In this document: positions 9,399-23,436 of the stretch, piece by piece
Numbering within the stretch: the first letter of the stretch is position 1
Layout: every line of letters starts with the position of its first letter
Origin: Microlunatus panaciterrae
GTDB lineage: Bacteria; Actinomycetota; Actinomycetes; Propionibacteriales; Propionibacteriaceae
Length of the DNA: 64,000 nucleotides
Direction: 5' to 3'
NCBI RefSeq assembly: GCF_016907535.1
Contig: NZ_JAFBCF010000001.1
Span: forward strand, 2,604,001 to 2,668,000
The notes under the pieces: generated by a model
What the model was told of the DNA's origin: nothing
Seen by the model: the letters and a program-made list of their open reading frames with translations, nothing else
The model's database searches: none
Program-made: the position numbers and the translations under genes

Positions 9399-11854
9399 CA
9401 GTCACCACCGACACCAAGAAGTCCGACGACCTCGCTCCGCGTGAGGACCTGATCACCCTGACCATCGACGATGTCGAGGTCTCGGTGCCCAAGGGGACGC
9501 TGGCGATCCGGGCCGCCGAGCTGATCGGCATCGAGATCCCGCGCTTCTGCGACCACCCGCTGCTGGACCCGGTCGGCGCCTGCCGGCAGTGTCTGGTCGA
9601 GGTGCCCGACGCCGGTAACGGCCGGGGGATGCCCAAGCCGCAGGCCTCCTGCACCCTCGAGGTGGCGCCCGGCATGCAGATCAGGACCCAGCTGACCTCG
9701 CCGGTGGCCGACAAGGCCCAGCACGGTCAGATGGAGTTCCTGCTGATCAACCACCCGTTGGACTGCCCGATCTGCGACAAGGGCGGTGAGTGCCCACTGC
9801 AGAACCAGGCGATGTCGAACGGCCGCGGCGAGACCCGGTTCGAGGGTGTCAAGCGGACCTACCCCAAGCCGATCAACATCTCCGCCCAGGTGCTGCTGGA
9901 CCGGGAGCGGTGCATCCTCTGTGCCCGCTGCACCCGGTTCTCCGAGCAGATCGCCGGCGACCCGTTCATCGCCCTGGTGGAGCGCGGTGCACTGCAGCAG
10001 GTCGGCATCTACGAGAAGGAGCCGTTCGAGTCGTACTGGTCGGGCAACACGATCCAGATCTGCCCGGTCGGCGCCCTGACCAGTGCCGCCTACCGGTTCC
10101 GGTCCCGGCCGTTCGACCTGGTCTCCACTCCGTCGGTCGCTGAGCACGACGCCTGCGGGTCGGCCATCAGGGTCGACCACCGGCGCGGCACCGTCATGCG
10201 TCGGCTGGCCGGTGACGATCCCGAGGTCAACGAGGAGTGGATCACCGACAAGGACAGGTTCGCCTTCCGCTACGGCCGCGGTGACGACCGTCTCACCCGA
10301 CCGCTGGTCCGGGACGGGGAGGTGCTGCGGCCCGCCTCCTGGCAGGAGGCACTCGACGTCGTTGTCGCCGGTCTGCAACGCGCGGCTGGCGCGGTCGGGG
10401 TGCTCACCGGTGGCCGGCTGACGGTCGAGGATGCCTACGGCTACTCGAAGTTCACCCGGATGGTGCTCGGCACCAATGACATCGACTTCCGCTCCCGGCC
10501 GCACTCGGCCGAGGAGGCCGACTTCCTGGCGGCCGCTGTGGCCGGCACCGGCCGCGGCGTGACCTTCGCCGACCTCGAGCGGGCCTCGTCGGTGCTGCTG
10601 GTGGCGCTGGAGCCCGAGGAGGAGGCCGGGATGATCTTCCTGCGGCTCCGCAAGGCGTTCCGGAAGAGGGGGCTGAAGTCGTGGACACTCGCCCCCTTCC
10701 GCAGCAACGGCGCCCGGAAGATGGGCGCAACGGTGATCAAGACCGTGCCCGGTGCCGAGGCAGAGGCGTTGGCCGCCCTGCCGGAGGAGGTGCTGCTGGA
10801 CGCCGAGTCGATCATCCTGGTCGGTGAGCGCGCTGCTGGTAGCTCGGGTGCACTGACCGCCGCGTTGGACCTCAGCCGGAGCACCGGCGCCCGGTTGGCC
10901 TGGGTGCCACGGCGGGCGGGCGACCGCGGCGCGGTGGAGGCGGGCTGCCTGCCGAACCTGCTGCCCGGTGGTCGACCGGTGGCCGACGCTGCCGCCCGCG
11001 TCGACACCCAGACCACCTGGGGGGCTGGCTCGCTGCCGGCTCTGGAGGGCCGCGACGGCGACGAGATCCTGCTGGCCGCAGCCGACCATGAGCTGAAGGC
11101 GCTGGTGGTCGCCGGTGTCGACCCGGTCGACTTCATCGACCCGCAGTCGGTCCTTGCCGGTCTCGAGGAGAGCGACTTCGTGGTCAGCATCGAGACCCGG
11201 GCCTCTGCCGTCACCGAACGCGCCAACGTCGTGTTCCCGGTGGCCCTGATCGAGGAGCGCTCCGGCACCTTCATCAACTGGGAGGGCAGGGAGCGTCCGT
11301 TCGAGGTGGTGATCAAGCAGGCCAACCCGATGACCGACCTGCGCGTCCTGGCCGCGCTGGCCGACGCGCTCGGCAAGGATCTCGGCGTTCGCTCCGCAGC
11401 TCAGGCGCGGGCCGAGCTGGCCGAGCTCGGACGCTGGGACGGCGACCGCGCCGCCGCACCGCAGATCGGCGCCGGTCGCCCCGGCGCTGCCGAGGACAGC
11501 ACCGCCGTTCTCGCCACCTGGCGGCTCGGCCTGGACGACTCGCGGGCGATGGCCGGCGAGCCGCATCTCGCGGCCACCGTTCGCAGGCCGGTGGCACGGC
11601 TCAGCCCGGCCACCGCCGCGGCAGCCGGCATCACCGACCGGGTGAGCGTCTCGAACGACCGCGGTGCCGTCAGCTTCCCGGTGGAGATCGTCGACGACAT
11701 GGTCAACGGAGTCGTCTGGATCCCGACCCGCTCAGCCGGAATGGGCGTCGGCGAGCATTTGGCCACCACCGCCGGTGATGTGGTACGGATTGGCCCTGCC
11801 GCGCTGACCGCCGACGTGGCCCCAGCTGAGCAGAGAGAGGGGAGTGTCGTATGA
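9395..11854 (+). CDS. nuoG: NADH-quinone oxidoreductase subunit G
   Basis: The large iron-sulfur subunit (819 residues). The ATG at 9395 overlaps the nuoF stop; an in-frame ATG 99 codons upstream lies inside nuoF. The N-terminal [2Fe-2S] domain has [18 protein letters not shown]. The next clusters use [13 protein letters not shown] and [11 protein letters not shown], and ICPVGAL follows. The rest is the molybdopterin-oxidoreductase-like domain, which in complex I has no molybdenum. It passes electrons from NuoF toward NuoI. It overlaps nuoH by 4 bp. Confidence 0.97.
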   Translation: MTVTTDTKKSDDLAPREDLITLTIDDVEVSVPKGTLAIRAAELIGIEIPRFCDHPLLDPVGACRQCLVEVPDAGNGRGMPKPQASCTLEVAPGMQIRTQLTSPVADKAQHGQMEFLLINHPLDCPICDKGGECPLQNQAMSNGRGETRFEGVKRTYPKPINISAQVLLDRERCILCARCTRFSEQIAGDPFIALVERGALQQVGIYEKEPFESYWSGNTIQICPVGALTSAAYRFRSRPFDLVSTPSVAEHDACGSAIRVDHRRGTVMRRLAGDDPEVNEEWITDKDRFAFRYGRGDDRLTRPLVRDGEVLRPASWQEALDVVVAGLQRAAGAVGVLTGGRLTVEDAYGYSKFTRMVLGTNDIDFRSRPHSAEEADFLAAAVAGTGRGVTFADLERASSVLLVALEPEEEAGMIFLRLRKAFRKRGLKSWTLAPFRSNGARKMGATVIKTVPGAEAEALAALPEEVLLDAESIILVGERAAGSSGALTAALDLSRSTGARLAWVPRRAGDRGAVEAGCLPNLLPGGRPVADAAARVDTQTTWGAGSLPALEGRDGDEILLAAADHELKALVVAGVDPVDFIDPQSVLAGLEESDFVVSIETRASAVTERANVVFPVALIEERSGTFINWEGRERPFEVVIKQANPMTDLRVLAALADALGKDLGVRSAAQARAELAELGRWDGDRAAAPQIGAGRPGAAEDSTAVLATWRLGLDDSRAMAGEPHLAATVRRPVARLSPATAAAAGITDRVSVSNDRGAVSFPVEIVDDMVNGVVWIPTRSAGMGVGEHLATTAGDVVRIGPAALTADVAPAEQREGSVV

Positions 11855-13230
11855 CCACCTGGGCAGGACTCACCCCGATGGATCTCACCCTGTTCGGCAA
11901 CGACCCATGGTGGCTGGTGCTGATCAAGGCGTTGTTCGCCTTCGTGCTGCTGCTGGTGCTGACGCTGTTCACCATCGTCTTCGAGCGCAAGGTCGTCGGC
12001 AAGATGCAGCACCGGCGTGGCCCCACCATGAACGGCCCGTTCGGCAGCCTGCAGTCGCTCGCCGACGGCATGAAGCTGATGTTCAAGGAGGACTTCACGC
12101 CGAAGGCCGCCGACAAGGTCATCTTCATGCTGGCTCCGTTCGTCTGCTCCATCCCCGCCATCACCGCGTTCTCGGTGATCCCGTTCGCCGGCACCGTCAA
12201 GGTGCCCTTCAGCGACCGGACCACTCAGCTGCAGGTGTCCGACCTGCCGGTCTCGGTGCTGTTCGTGGTCGCGATCGCCTCCGTCGGTGTGTATGGCATC
12301 GTGCTGGCCGGCTGGTCGTCCGGCTCCACCTACGCGCTGCTCGGCGGACTGCGCTCCAGCGCCCAGGTGATCTCGTACGAGGTCGCGATGGGCCTCAGCC
12401 TGGTGGCGGTCTTCCTCTATGCCGGCTCGATGTCCACCTCCGAGATCGTCGACGCGCAGGCACACCCGCAGATGGTGAACCTGTTCGGCTTCGACATCGG
12501 GCTGCCCAGCTGGTACGCCATCGTGCTGATCCCGTCCTTCGCCATCTACATCATCTCGATGATCGGCGAGACCAACCGGGCTCCGTTCGACCTGCCCGAG
12601 GCCGAGGGTGAGCTCGTGGGTGGCTTCCACACCGAGTACTCCTCGATGCGGTTCGCGATGTTCTTCATGGCCGAGTACATGAACATGATCACCGTCTCGG
12701 CGCTGGCCACCACGCTGTTCCTCGGCGGCTTCCACGCACCGCTGCCGTTCAACCTGATCCCTGGCCTGGACTCTGGCTACTGGGGGGTCCTGTGGTTCGT
12801 GCTCAAGGTGCTGGTCTTCCTCTTCATGTTCGTCTGGCTCCGCGGCACCCTGCCCCGGCTGCGGTACGACCAGTTCATGCGCTTCGGCTGGCGCTGGCTG
12901 ATCCCCCTGTCCCTGGTCTGGATCGTCGCCGTGGCGGCGTTCCGGGTCGGAACGGCGGAGGGCTGGTTCCGGACCAGGGGCTTCTGGATCGTCGCCGCGG
13001 TGATCTTCATCGGGCTGATCGCCTTCTCGTTCCTGGGCGGCAAGGAGGAGCCGGAGGAGGAGCAGCAGCCCGAGGGCGAGTTCGACGCGTTCGCCGGGGG
13101 CTACCCGGTGCCGCCGATGCCCGGCCAGGAACTGCCCGAGCTGGCCGGTGTGCTGAGCGCGCAGGCCGAACCTGAGGACACGACTGTGCGACGCGACAGC
13201 GTCCGATCCGAGAACGGAGCTGATTCCTGA
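11851..13230 (+). CDS. nuoH: NADH-quinone oxidoreductase subunit H
   Basis: Membrane subunit joining the peripheral and membrane arms and lining the quinone channel (459 residues, about eight helices). Conserved stretches are [14 protein letters not shown], the [11 protein letters not shown] segment and [22 protein letters not shown]. The last 80 residues form a hydrophilic, acidic and proline-rich extension (after about residue 385) absent from the E. coli subunit. It overlaps nuoG by 4 bp and nuoI by 1 bp. Confidence 0.97.
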   Translation: MTTWAGLTPMDLTLFGNDPWWLVLIKALFAFVLLLVLTLFTIVFERKVVGKMQHRRGPTMNGPFGSLQSLADGMKLMFKEDFTPKAADKVIFMLAPFVCSIPAITAFSVIPFAGTVKVPFSDRTTQLQVSDLPVSVLFVVAIASVGVYGIVLAGWSSGSTYALLGGLRSSAQVISYEVAMGLSLVAVFLYAGSMSTSEIVDAQAHPQMVNLFGFDIGLPSWYAIVLIPSFAIYIISMIGETNRAPFDLPEAEGELVGGFHTEYSSMRFAMFFMAEYMNMITVSALATTLFLGGFHAPLPFNLIPGLDSGYWGVLWFVLKVLVFLFMFVWLRGTLPRLRYDQFMRFGWRWLIPLSLVWIVAVAAFRVGTAEGWFRTRGFWIVAAVIFIGLIAFSFLGGKEEPEEEQQPEGEFDAFAGGYPVPPMPGQELPELAGVLSAQAEPEDTTVRRDSVRSENGADS

Positions 13231-13859
13231 TGGGCCTGCTTGATCCGATTGCCGGGTTCGGGGTCACGTTCAAGACGATGTTCCGCAAGACCTTCACCCA
13301 GGAGTACCCGCTCAAGCCCAAGGTGACCGCACCGCGGTTCCATGGCCGGCACCAGCTCAACCGCTGGCCGGACGGGCTGGAGAAGTGTGTCGGTTGCGAG
13401 CTGTGCGCCTGGGCCTGCCCGGCGGACGCGATCTACGTGGAGGGCGCCGACAACGTCGACGCCGTCGACGGCGAGCAGAGTGGCCGCTATTCACCGGGTG
13501 AGCGCTACGGCCGCGTCTACCAGATCAACTACCTGCGCTGCATCCTGTGCGGTCTGTGCATTGAGGCCTGCCCGACCCGGGCACTCACGATGACGAACGA
13601 GTTCGAGCTCGCCGATGACAGCCGCGCCAAGCTGATCTACGAGAAGCAGGATCTGCTCGGTCCGCTGCTGCCGGGAATGCAGGAGGCACCGCATGAGCGC
13701 AAGCTCGGTGACGACGAGCAGGCCTACTTCCTCGGCCTGCCGGCCTCCGGCCGGCCGGACGACCGGGCCGGTGACATCTCCTCCTACGTACCGCCGGTGA
13801 TGAACAAGGGCTTCAAGAAGCCCAGCGAGACCAACACGAGCAAGGGGAACCGGAAGTGA
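13230..13859 (+). CDS. nuoI: NADH-quinone oxidoreductase subunit I
   Basis: Ferredoxin-like subunit (209 residues) carrying clusters N6a and N6b. The two motifs are [12 protein letters not shown] and [14 protein letters not shown]-terminal hydrophilic tail after about residue 150 is typical of actinobacterial NuoI. It overlaps nuoJ by 4 bp. Compare the 108-residue NuoI-like protein at 56245. Confidence 0.97.
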   Translation: MGLLDPIAGFGVTFKTMFRKTFTQEYPLKPKVTAPRFHGRHQLNRWPDGLEKCVGCELCAWACPADAIYVEGADNVDAVDGEQSGRYSPGERYGRVYQINYLRCILCGLCIEACPTRALTMTNEFELADDSRAKLIYEKQDLLGPLLPGMQEAPHERKLGDDEQAYFLGLPASGRPDDRAGDISSYVPPVMNKGFKKPSETNTSKGNRK

Positions 13860-14677
13860 ACCTGCTGATACCGATGGTCACCGGGCCGACGGTAGCCTTC
13901 TGGCTGCTCGCGCCGATCATGGTGCTGGCCGCGCTCGGTGTGGTGCTGTCCAAGAAGCCGGTCCACGGGGCCATGTGCCTGGCGACGGTGATGATCTCGC
14001 TGGCGGTGCAGTATGCGGCGCAGGACGCGCCGTTCCTGTTCGCGGTGCAGATCATCGTCTACACCGGCGCGATCCTGATGCTGTTCCTCTTCGTCCTGAT
14101 GCTGGTGGGGGTCGACGCCGCCGACTCGCTGGTGGAGACGATCAAGGGGCAGCGTCCGCTGGCCGCCATTGCCGGTGCGGCCTTCGTGGTGCTGCTGGTG
14201 TTCGCCGTCGGCAACGGGCTGGTCGGCCAGCCGGTCGGCCTGACTGCGGCCAACGAGGCCAACGGCGGGAACGTCCCCGGCATCGCGGCGCTGCTGTTCA
14301 CCCGTTACGTGTTCGCCTTCGAGGCGACCTCGGCGCTCCTGATCACCGCAGCGCTGGGGGCCATGGTGTTGGCTCACCGGGAGCGGCTGACCAAGAAGAA
14401 GCGGCAGCCCGAGCTGGTGAAGGAGCGGATGCGCAAGTACGCCGAGACCGGCCAGCATCCCGGACCGTTGCCCACCCCCGGCGTGTTCGCCCGGCACAAC
14501 GCCGTCGACACCCCCGCCCTGCTGCCCGACGGCTCGGTCTCCGAGCTGTCGGTGTCGGAGACCCTCAAGGCGCGCGGTGTGGTGCTGGACAGCTATGAGC
14601 TGTCGGCCCCGGTGGAGAAGACGGTCAAGGCGATCGCCGCCGACGGCTCCGGCGCGGACGAGGAGGGCAGGGCCTGA
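13856..14677 (+). CDS. nuoJ: NADH-quinone oxidoreductase subunit J
   Basis: Membrane subunit (273 residues) with five predicted helices in the first 170 residues; [21 protein letters not shown] is the highly conserved helix 3. The remaining 100 residues are a cytoplasmic extension not found in the shorter proteobacterial NuoJ. Overlaps of 4 bp with nuoI and 1 bp with nuoK place it firmly in the operon. Confidence 0.96.
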   Translation: MNLLIPMVTGPTVAFWLLAPIMVLAALGVVLSKKPVHGAMCLATVMISLAVQYAAQDAPFLFAVQIIVYTGAILMLFLFVLMLVGVDAADSLVETIKGQRPLAAIAGAAFVVLLVFAVGNGLVGQPVGLTAANEANGGNVPGIAALLFTRYVFAFEATSALLITAALGAMVLAHRERLTKKKRQPELVKERMRKYAETGQHPGPLPTPGVFARHNAVDTPALLPDGSVSELSVSETLKARGVVLDSYELSAPVEKTVKAIAADGSGADEEGRA

Positions 14678-14976
14678 TGGACCCGAACAACTACATCGTC
14701 CTGTCGGCGCTGCTGTTCACGATCGGCGCTGTCGGCTTCACGATCCGGCGCAACGCCATCGTCGCCTTCATGTGCGTCGAGCTGATGCTGAACGCCTCCA
14801 ACCTCGCCCTGGTCACCTTCTCCCGGATGCACGGCCAGCTCGACGGACAGATCGCCGCCTTCTTCGTGATGGTGGTGGCTGCTGCCGAGGTGGTCGTCGG
14901 CCTGGCGATCATCGTGGCGATCTTCCGGACCAGACGTTCGGCCTCGGTCGACGACGCGAACCTGTTGAAGTTCTGA
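14677..14976 (+). CDS. nuoK: NADH-quinone oxidoreductase subunit K
   Basis: A 99-residue three-helix subunit, homologous to MrpC/MnhC. The conserved stretch [16 protein letters not shown] contains the helix-2 glutamate needed for proton transfer; the second glutamate lies in [11 protein letters not shown]. Its length is exactly typical of the family. Confidence 0.97.
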   Translation: MDPNNYIVLSALLFTIGAVGFTIRRNAIVAFMCVELMLNASNLALVTFSRMHGQLDGQIAAFFVMVVAAAEVVVGLAIIVAIFRTRRSASVDDANLLKF

Positions 14977-14986
14977 GAGGACCAAG

Positions 14987-16903
<1,917 letters not shown>

Positions 16904-16916
16904 GAGAGAGCAGACA

Positions 16917-18440
16917 ATGACTATGACTCTTCCCTGGCTGACGATTCTCGCCCTGGTCCCGCTGGTGGGCGCCCTGGCGCTGATCCTCGTGAAGGGCAAG
17001 GCCGCCAAGCAGGTCGGTCTCGGCTTCTCGATCCTCACCCTGGTCATCGCCGTGGTGGTGGCGCTGCAGTACAGCAACGGCGGTGGGATGCAGTTCGTCG
17101 AGCAGCACAAGTGGATCGGCGCGTTCGGCGCCCACTATGCACTCGGCGTCGACGGGCTCGGACTGACTCTGGTGCTGCTGACCGTGGTGCTGGTTCCGGT
17201 GGTGCTGGTCGCCAGCTGGAACTCCGCGGACCAGGCCAGCCGCTGGACCTCACGTGCCTTCTTCGCGCTGGTGCTGGTGCTGGAGAGCTTCTCGCTCTAC
17301 GTCTTCACGGCCACCGACGTGCTGCTGTTCTACATCTTCTTCGAGGCGACGCTGATCCCGATGTACTTCCTGATCGGCAGCTTCGGTGGTCCGCGACGCT
17401 CGTACGCGGCGATCAAGTTCCTGCTGTTCTCGCTGGCCGGCGGCCTGATCATGCTGGCGGCGGTGGTCGGCCTCTATGTGGTGTCGGCTCGGGCCGGTCA
17501 GCCGACCTACCTGCTGTCCGACCTGATGAACCTGAACATCTCCGGCAACACCGGCCGTTGGCTGTTCCTCGGCTTCATGTTCGCGTTCGCGGTCAAGGCG
17601 CCGATGGTTCCTTTCCACACCTGGCTGCCGGATGCCGCGGAGCAGTCGCCGGCGGGGGCGTCGGTGCTGCTGGTCGGCGTGCTGGACAAGATCGGCACCT
17701 TCGGCATGATCCGGTTCTGTCTCGGCCTGTTCCCCGAGGCCAGCACCTGGGCGACCCCGGTGGTGGTCATCCTGGCCGTCATCTCGATCCTCTACGGGGC
17801 CATCGTGGCCATCGGCCAGAAGGACCTGATGCGACTGATCGCCTTCACCTCGATCAGCCACTTCGGCGTCATGGTGCTGGGCATCTTCGCCTTCACCAGC
17901 CAGAGCCTGACCGGCTCCACCTTCTACATGATCAACCACGGCTTCACCACCGGCGCCTTGTTCCTGCTGGCCGGCTACATGATCAGGCAGCGCGGCTCGC
18001 AGGCGATCGCCGACTTCGGCGGCGTGCAGAAGGTGGCGCCGGTGCTGGCCGGGCTGCTGCTCTTCTCCGGCCTGTCGTCACTGGCGCTGCCGGGGCTGTC
18101 CAGCTTCGTCTCGGAGTTCATGGTGCTGGCCGGCACCTTCTCCCGCTACCCGGTCTACGGCGTGCTGGCCACGCTGGCGACCGTGCTGGCCGCGCTCTAC
18201 ATCCTGATCATGTACCAGCGCACGATGACCGGGCCCGTGACACCCATGGTGGAGGCGAAGATGACTGACATCACCGCGCGGGAGAGGTGGGCGCTGGCCC
18301 CGCTGGTGCTGCTCATCCTGTTCCTCGGCATCTTCCCGAAGCCGATGCTCAACCTGATCGAGCCCGCCATGCAGACCACCATCCAACATGTCGGCGTGTC
18401 CGACCCGACGCCCAAGATCACCGCGGAGGGCGGCAAGTAA
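16917..18440 (+). CDS. nuoM: NADH-quinone oxidoreductase subunit M
   Basis: Antiporter-like subunit (507 residues). The ATG at 16917 is 13 bp after nuoL and follows GAGAGAG; the longer frame from 16866 would run back into nuoL. It shows FFEATLIPMYFLIG, KAPMVPFHTWLPDAA and SISHFGVMVLGIFAF. It has fourteen hydrophobic helices, as in the family. Confidence 0.97.
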   Translation: MTMTLPWLTILALVPLVGALALILVKGKAAKQVGLGFSILTLVIAVVVALQYSNGGGMQFVEQHKWIGAFGAHYALGVDGLGLTLVLLTVVLVPVVLVASWNSADQASRWTSRAFFALVLVLESFSLYVFTATDVLLFYIFFEATLIPMYFLIGSFGGPRRSYAAIKFLLFSLAGGLIMLAAVVGLYVVSARAGQPTYLLSDLMNLNISGNTGRWLFLGFMFAFAVKAPMVPFHTWLPDAAEQSPAGASVLLVGVLDKIGTFGMIRFCLGLFPEASTWATPVVVILAVISILYGAIVAIGQKDLMRLIAFTSISHFGVMVLGIFAFTSQSLTGSTFYMINHGFTTGALFLLAGYMIRQRGSQAIADFGGVQKVAPVLAGLLLFSGLSSLALPGLSSFVSEFMVLAGTFSRYPVYGVLATLATVLAALYILIMYQRTMTGPVTPMVEAKMTDITARERWALAPLVLLILFLGIFPKPMLNLIEPAMQTTIQHVGVSDPTPKITAEGGK

Positions 18441-20038
18441 TGACCGAGACTGCTCTGTTCCTGCCGGTGCTGGAGATCACCGCACCCAAGCTCGAGTACG
18501 GCCTGTTGATGCCGTTCATCCTGATCTTCGCCGGCGCCTGCCTGGGTGTCCTGGTGGAGGCGGTCTTCCCGCGGGCGCTGCGTTTCAACGTGCAGCTCGC
18601 GGTGACGTTCATCTCCATCCTGGCCGCGATCTTCATGGTGCTGCGGAACTGGATCGTCGGAACCGAGGCCATCACCGCCGTCGGCTCGGTGGCCGTCGAC
18701 GGGCCGACCTACTTCCTCTGGCTGACCCTGCTGATCCTCAGCGGGCTGGCCTTCCTGGTCTTCGCCGAGCGCCGGCTGGAGAACGGGGCGACGGCCTTCG
18801 CGCCGCAGGCTGCGGCCGTGCCCGGCACCGCGATGGAACAGGAGGCGGTGGCGGCGAGGATCGAGCACACCGAGGTCTTCCCGCTGGCGCTGTTCGCGCT
18901 GTCCGGCATGATGCTGTTCCCGGCCTCGAACGACCTGATCACGATGTTCGTCGCCCTCGAGGTGCTGTCGCTGCCGCTCTACCTGCTGTGCGGGCTGGCG
19001 AGGCGGCGCCGGCTGCTGTCGCAGGAGTCGTCGCTGAAGTACTTCATGCTGGGTGCGCTGTCGTCCGGCTTCTTCCTCTACGGCGTGACCCTGCTGTACG
19101 GCTACTCCGGCTCGTTCAAGCTGGCCGACATCGACGCAGCACTGCGTACCGGCACCCAGAACGACGGCCTGCTGCTGGCCGGCCTCGGCCTGCTCGGTGT
19201 CGGGCTGCTGTTCAAGGTCGGTGCGGTCCCGTTCCACTCCTGGACGCCCGACGTCTACGTCGGGGCGCCGACAGCGGTGACCGGCTTCATGGCCGCCTGC
19301 ACCAAGATCGCAGCGGTCGGGGCGCTGCTGCGGGTGTTCTACGTCGGCCTCGGCGCGGACCGCTGGGACTGGCAGCCGATGATGGGCATCATCGCGGTGG
19401 CGACGATGGTGGTCGGCTCGGTGCTCGCGATCACCCAGACCGATGTGAAGCGGATGCTGGCCTACTCCTCGATCGCCCACGCCGGGTTCCTGCTGACCGC
19501 CTTCGTCGGCGCGTCCCAGCTCGCCACCGGCAAGCCTGCCGGCTCGATCTCCAGCGTCGGCGCGATCATGTTCTACCTGGCCGCCTACGGCGTCTCCACC
19601 ATCGGGGCGTTCGCCCTGCTGACGATGGTCCGCGGCCGGGCTGGCGAGGCGGCGCTGCTGTCCTCCTGGTCGGGGCTGGGCAAGACGTCGCCGATGGTGG
19701 CGGGCGTGTTCGCGCTCTTCCTGCTGAGCTTCGCCGGGATCCCGCTGACCAGCGGCTTCATCGGGAAGTGGGCGGTGTTCGTCGCCGCCTGGGCCGGCGG
19801 GGCGTACTGGCTGGTCATCGTGGCGGTCCTGATGAGCCTGGTGGCTGCCTTCTTCTACATCCGCGTCATTGTGCTGATGTTCTTCTCCGACCCCGGAGTC
19901 GAGGCCCCCGAGGTGGTACGCCCCAGCTGGACCACGCTGACGGCGATCGGTGTTGGAGCGGTCGCTACTGTGGCCCTAGGTGTGTTCCCAGGGCCGCTGC
20001 TGGATCTCGCTCAGCACGCGGGTGAGTTCCTCCGCTGA
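18440..20038 (+). CDS. nuoN: NADH-quinone oxidoreductase subunit N
   Basis: Third antiporter-like subunit (532 residues). The ATG at 18440 overlaps the nuoM TAA (TAATG); upstream in-frame codons are inside nuoM. Typical stretches are FVALEVLSLPLYLLCGLA, LLFKVGAVPFHSWTPDVY and AYSSIAHAGFLL. It closes the 14-gene complex I set. Confidence 0.97.
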   Translation: MTETALFLPVLEITAPKLEYGLLMPFILIFAGACLGVLVEAVFPRALRFNVQLAVTFISILAAIFMVLRNWIVGTEAITAVGSVAVDGPTYFLWLTLLILSGLAFLVFAERRLENGATAFAPQAAAVPGTAMEQEAVAARIEHTEVFPLALFALSGMMLFPASNDLITMFVALEVLSLPLYLLCGLARRRRLLSQESSLKYFMLGALSSGFFLYGVTLLYGYSGSFKLADIDAALRTGTQNDGLLLAGLGLLGVGLLFKVGAVPFHSWTPDVYVGAPTAVTGFMAACTKIAAVGALLRVFYVGLGADRWDWQPMMGIIAVATMVVGSVLAITQTDVKRMLAYSSIAHAGFLLTAFVGASQLATGKPAGSISSVGAIMFYLAAYGVSTIGAFALLTMVRGRAGEAALLSSWSGLGKTSPMVAGVFALFLLSFAGIPLTSGFIGKWAVFVAAWAGGAYWLVIVAVLMSLVAAFFYIRVIVLMFFSDPGVEAPEVVRPSWTTLTAIGVGAVATVALGVFPGPLLDLAQHAGEFLR

Positions 20039-20075
20039 GCGGTGAGCTGCTGGGGCTTGGCGATGGAGAGGTGCA

Positions 20076-21056
20076 GTGCTAGCTGAAGAGACGCGGAACG
20101 AGGAGTTCGCCGACTCCGTCCGCGACCTGCTCGACGTCGTCGAAGGCGAGCTGCTGGCCGCGGCCGAGGCCAACACCGCGCTGGTGACCGAGGCGGCCAG
20201 GCACATCATCTCGGCCGGCGGCAAAAGGTTCCGGCCGCTGCTGGTCGTCCTGGCCTCCCAGTTCGGACCGTCGGCTGCCCGCGACGATGTGGTCAGGTCT
20301 GCTCTGGTGGTCGAGTTGACCCATGTTGCGAGCCTGTACCACGACGACGTGATGGACGACGCCCGGCTGCGCAGAGGATCGCCCAGCGCCAACGTGCGGT
20401 GGGGCAACTCGGTCGCCATCATGGTCGGCGACTTCCTCTTCGCCCGGGCCTCCGACATCGTCTCGGAGCTGGGCACGGACTTCGTCCGGATGCAGGCGCG
20501 GACGTTCGCCCGGCTGGTGCAGGGCCAGATCGCCGAGTCGGTCGGCCCGCAGGACGGCGAGGACCCGCTGCAGCACTACCTGCAGGTGGTGGCGGACAAG
20601 ACGGGTTCGCTGATCGCCACCTCGGCCGTGTTCGGGTCCAAGGTCGCCGGCGCCGACCGAGAGGTGCAGGACATCCTGGCCGCGTTCGGTGAGGAGATCG
20701 GCATGGTCTTCCAGCTCAGCGACGACATCATCGACATCACCAGCGACGAGACGGGAAAGACCCCCGGCACCGACCTGCGCGAGGGCGTGCCCACGCTGCC
20801 GATCCTGCTGGTGCGGCAGTCGGCGGACGCCGGCGACGCCCGGCTGCTCGAACTGCTCGACTCCGACCTGAGCGACGACGACACGCTGAGCGAGGCGCTG
20901 GCACTGCTCCGTCGCCACCCGGCGGTGGAGCGGGCCCGAACCGAGGTCCGTCGCCGGGCCGAGCAGGCCCGTGCGCTGCTCGAGCCGCTGCCCGACGGGC
21001 CGGCCAAGTCCGCCCTCCAGGACCTCTGCGACTCAGTCGTCACCCGCTCCTCCTGA
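20076..21056 (+). CDS. Polyprenyl diphosphate synthase (menaquinone side chain type)
   Basis: Trans-prenyltransferase (326 residues) that extends isoprenyl diphosphates. The first aspartate-rich motif is D90-D91-V-M-D94 and the second D216-D217-I-I-D220; GGKRFRP and the DKTGSLIATS stretch are also present. It starts at a GTG 37 bp after nuoN, probably in the same transcript. The operon context and the long-chain look (small residues ahead of the first motif) suggest hepta- to nonaprenyl diphosphate for menaquinone, which would supply the quinone that complex I reduces. Chain length is not readable from sequence alone. Confidence 0.92.
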   Translation: MLAEETRNEEFADSVRDLLDVVEGELLAAAEANTALVTEAARHIISAGGKRFRPLLVVLASQFGPSAARDDVVRSALVVELTHVASLYHDDVMDDARLRRGSPSANVRWGNSVAIMVGDFLFARASDIVSELGTDFVRMQARTFARLVQGQIAESVGPQDGEDPLQHYLQVVADKTGSLIATSAVFGSKVAGADREVQDILAAFGEEIGMVFQLSDDIIDITSDETGKTPGTDLREGVPTLPILLVRQSADAGDARLLELLDSDLSDDDTLSEALALLRRHPAVERARTEVRRRAEQARALLEPLPDGPAKSALQDLCDSVVTRSS

Positions 21057-21072
21057 CCGGGCCTCCTTGTCG

Positions 21073-21096
21073 GTTTCCCAAGTCGACTTGGGAAAC
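21073..21096. repeat. Perfect 24-bp palindrome after the polyprenyl synthase gene
   Basis: The half-site GTTTCCCAAGTC is followed directly by its exact reverse complement, GACTTGGGAAAC. It overlaps the left arm of the hairpin at 21090-21141. It could be part of the terminator or a dimeric protein site. Confidence 0.7.
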
Positions 21097-21141
21097 TGTT
21101 ACGCAGCCAGGGGAATCTCCCTGGCTTCGTGACAGTTTTCC
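21090..21141 (+). terminator. Long hairpin ending the nuo/polyprenyl synthase transcript
   Basis: Arms 21090-21112 and 21119-21141 (23 nt each, 6-nt loop) pair throughout except for one mismatch and two G-U pairs. TTTT occurs in the right arm. A third segment, CCTGGCTGCGT (21140-21150), is a perfect complement of 21101-21111, so two mutually exclusive folds exist. It lies upstream of the argG promoter, so termination of the preceding operon is the simplest role. Confidence 0.6.
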
Positions 21142-21182
21142 TGGCTGCGTACGGGCGGAGAGCCGCACGGCCAGCCCCTGAT

Positions 21183-22641
<1,459 letters not shown>

Positions 22642-22662
22642 GCCAAGCTCCCTGATCGCCAG

Positions 22663-23436
22663 TCACTGACCGGGCCGTGAAGCGCCCTCGACCGAAAGAT
22701 CGATCTGGATGGCAAGGGGCTTTCGCTCGAGGGATCCTCGCTGAGCGAAGGGGTGAGGATGGCGGTGCAACTGGCGATAGGCGGTTGGGCTCATGCCACG
22801 TTCCCGGCTGAACTCGTTCGACATGTGGCTCTGGTCGTAGTAGCCGGTCTGGTGAGCAACCGTGGTCAGGGAGAGATCAGTCGTGGAAAGAAGCTCACAG
22901 ACGGCCATCAGACGCACCGAACGCAGGTACCGGTGTGGAGTCGTGCCGAAATGAAGTTTGAACTGTCGGGTGAAGTAGCTGGGCGACATGGCTGCCGCGT
23001 CGGCCAGCTCCTCAACCGTGATCTTGCGGTGATACTCCCCGGCGATCATCTCGATGGCAGCGGTTAAGGGCAGAAGCTCATCCTTCAGGCTGTGCCGGGG
23101 CTTCAGGCTCTTGGTCACCCCCGCCAGGCCGATGATCTCCTCCCTCTCGTCTCGAAGCGGCCACTTGGTTGTGGTGAACCAGTCGTACGAGCCGTCGACG
23201 TTGCGGACGAGCTCGACGAGGTCGACGACCCGCCTTCCTGCCTGCAAAATGTCCTCGTCGTATTGACGGTAGTGCTCGACCAGGTGGGCCGGTGAGATGT
23301 CTTCGTCCCTGAGCCCGATCACCTGGCGGGCGTGGCGATAACCGAGATGGCGCACGAGCGCGTCCGTGCACAGCACGAAGCGACGCTGATCGTCCTTCAC
23401 AAAGAACAAGTTGCCCAGCTCGTTCATGGCATCCAT
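22663..23436 (-). CDS. PAS-AraC transcriptional regulator
   Basis: A PAS-like sensor (about residues 5-115: LGNLFFVKDDQRRFVLC, then IGLRDEDISPAHLVEHYRQYDEDIL and DWFTTTKWPLRDE) followed by two AraC helix-turn-helix motifs (about 155-245: ITVEELADAAAMSPSYFTRQFKLHFGTTPHRYLR and the second ending RERGMSPTAYR). The frame is open upstream to 23706, but the extra 90 residues look non-coding, so the ATG at 23436 is preferred; the exact start is uncertain. It is divergent from the sugar ABC operon and is its likely regulator. Confidence 0.8.
   Translation of the reverse strand: MDAMNELGNLFFVKDDQRRFVLCTDALVRHLGYRHARQVIGLRDEDISPAHLVEHYRQYDEDILQAGRRVVDLVELVRNVDGSYDWFTTTKWPLRDEREEIIGLAGVTKSLKPRHSLKDELLPLTAAIEMIAGEYHRKITVEELADAAAMSPSYFTRQFKLHFGTTPHRYLRSVRLMAVCELLSTTDLSLTTVAHQTGYYDQSHMSNEFSRERGMSPTAYRQLHRHPHPFAQRGSLERKPLAIQIDLSVEGASRPGQ

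Noticed and set aside
9176-11566. 796-residue open frame antisense to nuoG
   Set aside because: Antisense shadow produced by high GC and G/C-biased third positions; the translation is low-complexity (Gly, Arg, Leu, His) with no family match, whereas nuoG on the other strand is complete.
21090-21150. Transcription attenuator or T-box controlling argG
   Set aside because: A good promoter and the ARG-box-like site lie downstream of the hairpins, and no leader peptide or specifier loop is visible.
22642-22662. Terminator between argG and the AraC gene
   Set aside because: Only 21 bp separate the two stops and no convincing stem is seen.
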